Below, piece by piece: positions 57,023-64,000 of a stretch of DNA of 64,000 nucleotides (the first letter of the stretch is position 1; each line of letters starts with the position of its first letter). Origin of the DNA: JBAZOO01 sp041648735 (lineage in GTDB: Bacteria; Verrucomicrobiota; Lentisphaeria; Oligosphaerales; CAITYL01); assembly GCA_041648735.1 (NCBI GenBank), contig JBAZOO010000014.1:27836-91835 (forward strand). Direction: 5' to 3'. The notes beneath the pieces are model-generated. The model did not search any database and was not told the DNA's origin. It saw only the letters and a list, made by a program, of their open reading frames with translations. Position numbers and translations under genes: made by a program.

Positions 57023-60000
57023 TCAGAGTTCGATGTCCACGATCATCCGCCGGGCGAGCGATCCCTCGGACAGGGACTTCGCGGCCGTCTCCTCCGGCTC
57101 CGGCTCCTGCTCGTACTGGGCGAGCAGGGACTCGAAGTCCGGCTGCTCGCCCCCAGGTTGGCCTTCCGGAGCTCCAGGAGCTCCCTGCCCACCCGGGCCG
57201 GCCGGGCCGTCCGGCGCCGGCCCGCCATCTCCCCCGGGCTGGGGAGCACCTGGCTGGCCGGGTTGCCCCCCGCCGGCCGCCTGCTGAGCCTCCTGCTGCT
57301 TCTGCTGCTGCCAGGCCTGGAAGAACGTGGGGTCGAGAATGAGCTTCCCCAACCCGTCTGGCATGGGCGGCAGGTCATCCTCCGCCCGGATCTCGTCGAC
57401 CGTGCGGACGGTCTTCACCAACTTGCCCGCCAGGTCCGCGCTCTCCCCGCGCGTCAGGCTGTCCAGGCCCACGAACTCGAACTCGAAGTTCTCGTTCGTC
57501 GGCCAGATCAGATACCGGTTGAACAGGCTGGCGAAGTGCCGGAGGAGCGGCCGAAGACCGCGCTCCCGGCTCTCCGTCAGCTTCCCCGCCGAGTCCTCCT
57601 CCGACAGGCTGCCCTTCTGCCCGACGTTTCCGTACTTGAAGTTGATCTCCGAGGGGTCCATGGCGTAGAACGCGCACACGACCTTGAGCAAAAAATCCAT
57701 CCAAGCGTTGTATTCCATGTCCCTGTTATTCTGCTGCAAATTGACCCACTGGAGATCTTCCGCGTTCGTCACGGGAGTCCGCCAGGCGTTCTCCACCCCG
57801 GAGATCATCATGTACCAGTGCCGGCGGAACTGGTCGAGCTGGGCGTTCGGGATCGCGCCCTTGAAATTCAGGATGCCCTTGGCGGAGGTCCCCTGGCTGT
57901 TGTGCACCATCATCCCGTTGGCCAGGAAGGCATGCTCCTCGCTGAACACCTCCACGTCGAACATCAGTTCGGATTCGGAGGTCACCTCCGTGTAGTCCAC
58001 CGGGATCTGATAGTAGAACAACTCTTCCGGAATTTCCTGGCCAACCTGCCGCAGATACATGACCGCCCGAGGGCGACTCAAACGGCAGTCTCCGCGGGCA
58101 GCCTTCCGAATGAGATCCCAGTCACTGGCCGAAAACTTCCCATGCCCGATTTCTTGGAGTCTGCTGGCAACCCGGCGGGAACACGCTGGGTGCAGACCGT
58201 CCCATCGGTCCTTCGCCCCGCTCGACCTCGGGGTCCCTTCCCGCTTGTAGGGGAGCAGGTAGCCGATGACCTCCACGAACTGGGCCACGTTCTGGACAGC
58301 GATCGTTCCCTTGCGTGATTTCCCCGTCCCCACGTCGTTGGCGGCCACCCCCAGGGAAAACAGGCAACGCAGGACATCCTGCCTGAGCACGTCGTTCACA
58401 CAGCACAGCGTGGGCGTGCAGTAGCCAGTGCGATGCTGAACCGTGCACCCATCGGCACTGAACAGCCCGCGCATCAACGCCGCTCGAACCCAGGCAGGTT
58501 GCCGCCAGAGAACCGGAGCTATCCGCTTCCCGGAGGTAGACCCGGTGAACCCGAGATCGTTCAACCACTCGATGAACGCCCGGTGACCGATCTGGATGCT
58601 CGGGTACCCCCGCCCGCCATCGCTGCGCCGCTCCATGCTCTTGTTGATCTGCACCTGCTGCGCATGGATTCCGTGCCGTGTACACACCGCCAAAAACTTC
58701 TCGAACAGCGGAAGATCTTTCTCGAAGTGTGGGAAAATACGAAGCCATCTGGGGGATGCGCGGGCCCCTAACGTAGGCCAGTAACCATCCCCGAGCGCGA
58801 ACCCCATCATCTCCCAAAATTCGGGGTCTTCCACCAACTCCTTGGTCGGCACAAATGCCCGCCCAGTACACCGATCCGTCTGGTACTCCTTGCCCACCAA
58901 GAACGCTAGCAGGTCCATGGGGGGGTCGGACACCTGGGTGTCCACCAGCACGCAATCCCCCTGGGCCAACTCCTGCTGCTGGCGCCACTCGGGAGTTCCG
59001 TCCAGAGATTCTCTCGGGATCACCCGTACCCGGTGCTCGGGCCCACTCTCCAACGACAGCCCATTCCACAGCACCGTCCGTGCAACCGGCTGCCGCTGGG
59101 TCTCGAACGCCCGGGCCTTCTGCCAGGCCCGGCCGTCCCAGGCCTCAAACTCCCTGCCGGCCAGATCTTCCACCAGCTGCTGGCCCTCCCTGGTCGTGAC
59201 CAATGTGCTGCCACGGATGCAAAAGAATCGCTGATTGTACTCCCACGCCCACAGCAGGCTGGTGATCGCGCTGATCATCTGCTCCAGCTCGGACTCGCCA
59301 TAGCCGTAGAGCCGGATGTCCGTCCTGGGGTTGCGCACTCCCCAGGCCATCTGCGCCTGCGTGTACTGGCTGATCACCAGCCCGTCGTACACCTGCACGT
59401 ACTTCACGTTCTTCGTGTCGTCCTCATCCTGCCGCACGCTCTTCTGGTCGGCCAGGCGGATGGTCCCCGCGTCCACCGCGTACCACTCGCAGGGACGGCC
59501 CAACCGGTCTGGCACCACCTCCATGCACGTCTGGTCGAAGATCAGGCTGTCGAACGCGAGCTTGCGCACCAGGGTCTCGAACGAGTCCCGGCCGCGCGGG
59601 TGCTTCGTCACGCCCGTGCGGAGCATCAACTGCTCCATCTGCTCTGTCCACTTCCGCTCCGCCTTCGAGGGGCTACGCTTGGAATCCCGCAGCTTCACCC
59701 GGAAGCCCACGGTGTACCGATCCTCCTGCGGGGTGCAGAAGCTAGCCAGCTGGTCGATCCGGGTCTTCACCACCGCGCCCACGACAGGCATCCTCCGGGC
59801 GATCGCCCGGAGGGTCCCGTACGTGACCTGACTCGGCTTGTCCTTGTACCCCAACTGCTCGACCACGGTGAACGGATCCCAGAACAGGCTCTTCGGATCC
59901 TTCTCCGCCGGCTTCTCCGGCACCGGGTTGCCCTCCGCCGTGTCCTTGTCCTTCCCACCCGGGCCGGTCCGCTGCGTCTCCCCCTCCGCCTTCAACAGCC

Positions 60001-60085
60001 GGTCGGCCGCCAGGTCCTGCAGGCCGGCCCCGAGCGCACCCGCGATGCGGAGGCCGATGTCCAGCACGTTCTTGCCGATGCCCAC
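57023..60085 (-). CDS. Portal protein interrupted by an intein
   Basis: 1020 codons from GTG 60085, chosen because GGGAGG lies seven bases ahead. The N-extein (residues 1-288) and C-extein (730-1020) together make a 579-residue portal: VVGAVVKTRIDQLASFC, YGYGESELEQMISAITSLLW, then QRFF joined to SQGTSAKGILNFKGAIP, FYAMDPSEINFKYG and a Pro/Gly-rich C-terminus. The 441-residue insert (289-729) splits the conserved QRFF/SQG motif and must be spliced out. The portal forms the dodecameric DNA gate at the head vertex. The C-terminus has KSLSEGS, a tripeptide recurring in neighbouring head proteins. Confidence 0.88.
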   Translation of the reverse strand: MGIGKNVLDIGLRIAGALGAGLQDLAADRLLKAEGETQRTGPGGKDKDTAEGNPVPEKPAEKDPKSLFWDPFTVVEQLGYKDKPSQVTYGTLRAIARRMPVVGAVVKTRIDQLASFCTPQEDRYTVGFRVKLRDSKRSPSKAERKWTEQMEQLMLRTGVTKHPRGRDSFETLVRKLAFDSLIFDQTCMEVVPDRLGRPCEWYAVDAGTIRLADQKSVRQDEDDTKNVKYVQVYDGLVISQYTQAQMAWGVRNPRTDIRLYGYGESELEQMISAITSLLWAWEYNQRFFCIRGSTLVTTREGQQLVEDLAGREFEAWDGRAWQKARAFETQRQPVARTVLWNGLSLESGPEHRVRVIPRESLDGTPEWRQQQELAQGDCVLVDTQVSDPPMDLLAFLVGKEYQTDRCTGRAFVPTKELVEDPEFWEMMGFALGDGYWPTLGARASPRWLRIFPHFEKDLPLFEKFLAVCTRHGIHAQQVQINKSMERRSDGGRGYPSIQIGHRAFIEWLNDLGFTGSTSGKRIAPVLWRQPAWVRAALMRGLFSADGCTVQHRTGYCTPTLCCVNDVLRQDVLRCLFSLGVAANDVGTGKSRKGTIAVQNVAQFVEVIGYLLPYKREGTPRSSGAKDRWDGLHPACSRRVASRLQEIGHGKFSASDWDLIRKAARGDCRLSRPRAVMYLRQVGQEIPEELFYYQIPVDYTEVTSESELMFDVEVFSEEHAFLANGMMVHNSQGTSAKGILNFKGAIPNAQLDQFRRHWYMMISGVENAWRTPVTNAEDLQWVNLQQNNRDMEYNAWMDFLLKVVCAFYAMDPSEINFKYGNVGQKGSLSEEDSAGKLTESRERGLRPLLRHFASLFNRYLIWPTNENFEFEFVGLDSLTRGESADLAGKLVKTVRTVDEIRAEDDLPPMPDGLGKLILDPTFFQAWQQQKQQEAQQAAGGGQPGQPGAPQPGGDGGPAPDGPAGPGGQGAPGAPEGQPGGEQPDFESLLAQYEQEPEPEETAAKSLSEGSLARRMIVDIEL
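57899..59221 (-). mobile_element. Intein with LAGLIDADG homing endonuclease in the portal
   Basis: 441 codons. The splice junctions are sharp: the first residue is Cys (CIRGSTLVTT, block A), block B is SGPEHRVRV with the catalytic-type His, and the end is EEHAFLANGMMVHN (blocks F and G) followed by Ser+1. Two LAGLIDADG-type helices with acidic residues are intact (WEMMGFALGDGYW and AALMRGLFSADGC), so the homing endonuclease may be active. The target would be an inteinless portal allele at the QRFF/SQG site. The endonuclease region has its own linker and DNA-recognition domains (GYPSIQIGHRAFIEWLNDLG). Confidence 0.9.
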
Positions 60086-60098
60086 CGCGGGCCTCCCT

Positions 60099-62534
60099 TC
60101 AGCCGTTCCCACGTCCCTGCAGGTCGGCCAGCGTCACCGTCTCCGCCACCGCCGGCCGGAGGCGGGGCTGACCATCCCGGACGGCCAGCGTCGGCCGGGT
60201 GGCCGGCGCCTCCCGCGGAGCTCGAGGGGCATGCTGGTCCACCCCACAATGCGGGCAGACGGTCAGCGCCTTCAGCAGAGCTCCCTGGCAGGCGGGGCAG
60301 GCGACCACCTGGGTGCCGGCCGCCCGGTCGATCGGAATCGCCTCCGCGGGAGCCCCCAGCCGGCCGGCGTCCGCCAGCCTGGCCGCCTGCTGGTCGGACT
60401 GGCCGCCCGTCAGCACCGTCGACTGGCCGAGACGGACGATCTGCCCGTCCTCCCCCTTCTGCATCCGGGAGGTCGGGGCCGGCCCGGGCCGGCCGACCTG
60501 GACGCCCTGGTCACGGAGGGCGCGCACCCGGCTGTCCAGCACCGCCTGCGCGTGCGCGACCGCCAGGTGCGGCTGGTGGGTGCAGTCCACCCCGGGGGTG
60601 AGCCGGTAGTCCTCCAGCGGCAGACCCTTCGAGGCGGCCTCCACCTTCTCCCGCTTCTCCGCCTTCTTCTTCTCCGCCTCCAGCCACTCGATCTCCAGCG
60701 CGTGCATCTCACGGATGATCTTGTCCTCCTCGTCCGGCTTGGACGAGGTGGTCATCGGCTTAGAATCCTGGTCACCCTTCGCGCGCTTCTGCCGATAGGC
60801 CAGCAGCTTCTTCGCCAGCTCGGCCGCTCGAGCCTGGAACTTGGCGTCCCAGTAGCGGCCCGCCCACTCCAGCACGTCCTTCGACTCATAGAAGGATTTC
60901 CGGAGGTCATCCCAGGCGGGCATGGCCTTCTGCGCACCATCCGGCTGTCCGGCTTCCTGCTGGGCCTCCATCGAACGGATGCGCAGGAGCTCCCGATCGC
61001 ACTCGCGGGCCTCCTGCACCAGCGGTTCCTTCTGGGTCTTCAGCGCCTCCCACCGGGCCTTCCCCTGCTCCTCCCGGGCCTCCCGCTGGGCGGGCGTCTC
61101 GTTCTCCCAGTCCGGCTTGGCCGCCCGCTCCTGGTCCTTCAGCGCCGCCCAGGCGGCCGCCAAGTCGGCCAGGCGCTCGGCCACGCGGAAAGCGCGCGCC
61201 CGCAGGGCGACGCCCGCCGGCCTGGAAGACCAGAAGTTGCTCGCCCAGTCACGGGCGATCTGGATGATCTTCCCCGCGTTGAAATCGTACTCGCCCCACC
61301 GGTCGTACACGGTCGACCTCTCGTTCCACCCCTTCTCCAGCGGGTCGCTCCCCGTCAGGGTGGCCAGGGCAGCCAGCGCGCCCTTCTTCATCTCCTGGGT
61401 GCCCATGCTCTTCTCCTTCTGGGCGTCCGCCAGCAGGGCGTACGCGCGCTCCTCCAGTTTGTCCACGGGCATGCCCAGCTTTGCGGCCAGGGCGTGCACC
61501 TTCGCGTCCTTCGGGTTCGGGTTCTTCCCCAGCAGCTTCAGCAGGGCACGGTCCGCCTTGGACTTCGGCTTGGCCGCCGCCGCCGCGGGCTTCTTCCCGC
61601 TCTCCATCCGGGCCAGCTTCGTGTAGTAGCTGGAATCCTCGGTCAGGTGGTCCATGGCGATCTCTTCGGCCACCCGCGGGTCCTTCGTGTGTTCCATCTC
61701 CACCTTGGTTCCCGCAGCCAGGGCCTCGGCCGGGAAATCCGCGGGCTTCTTCCCCTCCGCCAGCCCGCCCGGGATCTCCCCGCCCTTCTTCGCGTTGCCC
61801 TCGGAGTCGACCCCCTGCGCCGCACGCATGCTGGCGATGGAGGCCGCCTTCCCCGACGTGGGCAGCGGGATCGGCTTGGACTTCGTGAGCTCGGACAGGG
61901 CGGACAGGGCGGGGAGGGACTTCGCGGTCTTCTTGGGCTCAGCCGCCGTAGCATCTCCGGCCATCCTCACCACCGTCGCGGCCTTGGCATGCAAATCCGC
62001 GGCAGACCGATCCGCCTTCTTTCGCGCGGAACGCCCCTGGTCCTCATGCCAATCCGCTGACTTCCCATGGTGCTCCTTCAGCACCGCAGCCAACGCGCCG
62101 GCGTAGGCTTCCGCGTGCTTCCGGTTACCCTCCGTGCCGCTGGATTCCCAGGAAGCAAGATCCACGTGTTCCCCGCCCGGGTACGTCATCCGCACATGGT
62201 AACGAGATTCCTTTCGCAGGCTCCCCGCCCCAGGTTTTTCCTCCACCACGGACAACTCCCCGTAGGGGGTCACCTGCTTTCCCCCACCGCCCCCAGAACT
62301 CCCTGGCTTATCCTTCCCCCCGCCTGCTTTCCCGGCCCCGTGGATCTTCTCATCCCACGAAATCGTGTGCTGGGGATCCGCCCACTTGCCACCCTTGGGC
62401 CCGATGTAGGGGCCGCCGCCCTTCACCAGCGCGTCCAGCGCGCCCAGCGCGCTGCCCCCTGGCTCTCCCGGCTCCCCGCCCTTCACCATCGTCTCCAGCT
62501 CGGCCAGCCCCTTGGGTAGCGCGTTCAGCGTCAT
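60099..62534 (-). CDS. Polyvalent protein with DUF5661-like region and zinc ribbon
   Basis: 811 residues. Near the N-terminus is the linker GGPYIGPKGGKWADPQHT (residues 40-57). Residues ~265-312 (FPAEALAAGTKVEMEHTKDP, RVAEEIAMDHLTEDSSYYTK) match the DUF5661 module seen in phage polyvalent proteins. Long charged coiled coils follow (ERAAKPDWENETPAQREARE). The C-terminal region has a zinc ribbon CPACQGALLKALTVCPHCG. No catalytic site is evident. It is adjacent to the portal and likely an internal head protein. Confidence 0.7.
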   Translation of the reverse strand: MTLNALPKGLAELETMVKGGEPGEPGGSALGALDALVKGGGPYIGPKGGKWADPQHTISWDEKIHGAGKAGGGKDKPGSSGGGGGKQVTPYGELSVVEEKPGAGSLRKESRYHVRMTYPGGEHVDLASWESSGTEGNRKHAEAYAGALAAVLKEHHGKSADWHEDQGRSARKKADRSAADLHAKAATVVRMAGDATAAEPKKTAKSLPALSALSELTKSKPIPLPTSGKAASIASMRAAQGVDSEGNAKKGGEIPGGLAEGKKPADFPAEALAAGTKVEMEHTKDPRVAEEIAMDHLTEDSSYYTKLARMESGKKPAAAAAKPKSKADRALLKLLGKNPNPKDAKVHALAAKLGMPVDKLEERAYALLADAQKEKSMGTQEMKKGALAALATLTGSDPLEKGWNERSTVYDRWGEYDFNAGKIIQIARDWASNFWSSRPAGVALRARAFRVAERLADLAAAWAALKDQERAAKPDWENETPAQREAREEQGKARWEALKTQKEPLVQEARECDRELLRIRSMEAQQEAGQPDGAQKAMPAWDDLRKSFYESKDVLEWAGRYWDAKFQARAAELAKKLLAYRQKRAKGDQDSKPMTTSSKPDEEDKIIREMHALEIEWLEAEKKKAEKREKVEAASKGLPLEDYRLTPGVDCTHQPHLAVAHAQAVLDSRVRALRDQGVQVGRPGPAPTSRMQKGEDGQIVRLGQSTVLTGGQSDQQAARLADAGRLGAPAEAIPIDRAAGTQVVACPACQGALLKALTVCPHCGVDQHAPRAPREAPATRPTLAVRDGQPRLRPAVAETVTLADLQGRGNG

Positions 62535-62570
62535 CGGATCACCTCAAACCCCCAGATGTTCACCAACTTC

Positions 62571-62786
62571 TCACCTCTTGCGGCCCAGGGCAAGGGCTGC
62601 GCCTGTCTGCTCCACCGACGGGGAGGCCGGCCGGGTCTCCTTCGGGTCCACGAAGATCAGTTGCCAGCCCGCCTTCCGCAACGCCCCCAGGAACTCCAGG
62701 GCCACCAGCCTGGCACTCCCCGCCGGCCACCGGGCCCACCCGGGCAGGTGCTCGAGCACCCGCGAAAGTTCGACCTCCGTCAGCAC
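62571..62786 (-). CDS. Small hypothetical protein
   Basis: 71 residues from GTG 62786, with GAGGTGG upstream, overlapping the end of the preceding gene by seven bases. Sequence includes RVLEHLPGWARWPAGSARL and AGWQLIFVDPKETRP. No motif recognised. It may be a structural adaptor or an assembly factor for its neighbours. Confidence 0.5.
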   Translation of the reverse strand: MLTEVELSRVLEHLPGWARWPAGSARLVALEFLGALRKAGWQLIFVDPKETRPASPSVEQTGAALALGRKR

Positions 62787-64000
62787 CGGCCACCTCGCGT
62801 CTTCGGGTAGAACCGCCCCTTGTCGAACCGGCAGCCGGTGGCCTTCAACACCCCGGCCACCCGCTGCCGGCCGTGCTGGCGCACCAGCTCGGCCAACCGG
62901 CGGGGGTGCAGGCCGGCCGGGCCCGCCTTGTTCAACAGGGTGACCACCCGCTTCCCCAGGTGCTGGTCGGCCGCCCGCTGGCCGTCCACGTGCCCGGTCG
63001 CCCGCTCATACCCCTTCTCCGAGTAGTAGTAGCGGTAGCCCTGTCCGCCCGGGCGGGGGGCACGCTTCACGTACTTCCCGCCCCGCGGGGCGCCCTTCTC
63101 CAGGCGGTCGAGGGGAACCAGGAGGGCCAGGGACTTCTTGGCCTCCCCGCCCGCCCCGCGGTGCTCGGCCGCCAGCTTCTTGAACTTCTCGGCCAGGGCG
63201 CGCACCCGCGCGGCGCTCGGCTTCCCCTGCTTCTCCAGCCACTCGGCCGCCCGCCGGAAGTGCGACGCCGACTGCTCGGCCAACTGGGCGAGCTCCGCCG
63301 GCCGCGCGTTCTCCCCGCGCTTCCGCAGGTACGACCCGGGGGCCAGTGCCTCCCGGTGCTCCGCCGCCTGCACGGGCTCGAGCGCCTCGAGCTGCGCGGT
63401 TTCCTCCGGGTGGGGTACCGTGTACACCTCACCACCGATCTGCTTCATAACCTCCCGGCCCTCGTACTTGTCCCGGATGGCCATCCGCTCGGCCACGTGC
63501 TTGCTCTCCACCGCGGAGCGGGCATGGTCCTCGGCCTGGTCCACCTCGGGGGTCGCGTTCAACCGGGAGAGCACCTGGTCGATCTTCGCGCGCACCCGCG
63601 ACATGTGCGTCTGCGCGGCATCCTGCAGGCGCTCGACCTCCACGGGGTTCATGTGCCACAGGATGTCCGTCGACTCCGCCTTCGGGGGGGTCCGCCCCTT
63701 GGCATTCCGCACGCGGAACAGGCCCAACAGCACCCGGGAACTCGCGTGATTCGGGTCGCCCTTCCACGCCGCCGCCGCATCCCAGTGCAGCAACGCCTGC
63801 TCATACGCAGCCTGCGCCTGGTGTGCCAACTTCGGCCACTCCTGCACCGGAGCCTGCTGCAACTGCTTGGCCAGCTCGTCCCCCCTCTTCTCAGACCCGG
63901 ACCCCGAGGCCCCCACCCACTCCCGGAACTCCCGCTCCGCCCGGATCACCGCGCGGTCGAACTTCTCCGTCCCGGGCCCGGCGGCCACGGCCGCCAGCTC
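62780..64000 (-). CDS. Polyvalent-type head protein, 5' end beyond window
   Basis: The frame is open to the window edge (a GTG at 63988 is possible, but the frame continues upstream), so at least 407 codons are present. Helical and charged in the first 250 residues (AEREFREWVGASG, EVDQAEDHARSAVESKHVAE). KKSLALLVPLDRLEKGAPRG precedes the motif GGKYVKRAPRPGGQGYRYYY, which is related to KYIRRVPYTGKDGKRHYRYF of the giant polyvalent protein. The C-terminal ~60 residues form a small helical domain (RLAELVRQHGRQRVAGVLKA). Probably an ejected internal head protein. Confidence 0.65.
   Translation of the reverse strand, partial: ELAAVAAGPGTEKFDRAVIRAEREFREWVGASGSGSEKRGDELAKQLQQAPVQEWPKLAHQAQAAYEQALLHWDAAAAWKGDPNHASSRVLLGLFRVRNAKGRTPPKAESTDILWHMNPVEVERLQDAAQTHMSRVRAKIDQVLSRLNATPEVDQAEDHARSAVESKHVAERMAIRDKYEGREVMKQIGGEVYTVPHPEETAQLEALEPVQAAEHREALAPGSYLRKRGENARPAELAQLAEQSASHFRRAAEWLEKQGKPSAARVRALAEKFKKLAAEHRGAGGEAKKSLALLVPLDRLEKGAPRGGKYVKRAPRPGGQGYRYYYSEKGYERATGHVDGQRAADQHLGKRVVTLLNKAGPAGLHPRRLAELVRQHGRQRVAGVLKATGCRFDKGRFYPKTRGGRC

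Noticed and set aside
1..64000. tRNA genes or integration site
   Set aside because: I scanned for T-loop-like GTTCRANTCC segments with matching stems and saw none convincing. A dedicated tRNA search would be needed to exclude degenerate ones.

Overview
This window is part of a large, GC-rich tailed-phage genome with a contractile tail (a myovirus). It carries portal, MuF-type minor head protein, prohead protease, capsid, tail sheath, tail tube, tape measure, baseplate hub, gpV-like spike, gp25/LysM and baseplate J genes in syntenic order, plus a replication module with a CHC2 primase and a DnaB-type helicase. No integrase, transposase, rRNA, tRNA or CRISPR array is visible. The terminase is not in the window. 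The host cannot be named from the sequence. Ribosome binding sites of the GGAGG type, Sec-type signal peptides and SSB-like peptide tails indicate a bacterial host with high GC.

Layout. (1) Positions 1-8132, minus strand: an early/replication module with a primase (cut by the window edge), a small basic peptide, the DnaB-type helicase, unknown proteins, an MmcB-like nuclease-fold protein, zinc-binding small proteins, a C5-cytosine methyltransferase with a second long reading frame nested inside it, and a superfamily 2 helicase. (2) Positions 8133-8816: a 0.7 kb divergent non-coding region with three near-identical GC-rich palindromes next to an AT-rich stretch. It is the best origin candidate and probably also the divergent control region. 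(3) Positions 8817-12544, plus strand: an XPD/DinG-like helicase, a structured leader, a Bro-N (antirepressor-like) protein and an ASCH protein. (4) Positions 12690-64000, minus strand: a 51 kb late region read from right to left. It runs polyvalent proteins, portal (interrupted by an intein), giant polyvalent protein, MuF-InPase fusion, Com-like zinc finger, protease/scaffold, major capsid protein, two paralogous decoration-like proteins, a block of secreted or membrane proteins with an endonuclease VII-like gene, connector/neck proteins, sheath, tube, tail chaperone pair, tape measure, baseplate, tail fibres, and a terminal pair of membrane proteins that may be lysis genes.

Genes are tightly packed, with many ATGA stop/start overlaps that imply translational coupling. 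Where spacers exist in the late region they often hold a strong GC-rich hairpin without a clear U-tract (after the capsid gene, between tube and chaperone, before the protease). These probably tune expression within one long transcript.

The observations most worth following are: an intein with a LAGLIDADG domain inside the portal; SSB-like C-terminal tips (E/D-D-I-P-F) on both the DnaB-type and the DinG-like helicases; a 305-codon reading frame overprinted on the methyltransferase; the palindromic origin candidate; a capsid-module network of multi-domain polyvalent proteins that share a GGPYIGPKGGKW linker and a recurrent KSL tripeptide; a likely +1/-2 frameshift in the tail chaperone pair; and a leader upstream of the Bro-N gene with interlocked hairpins.
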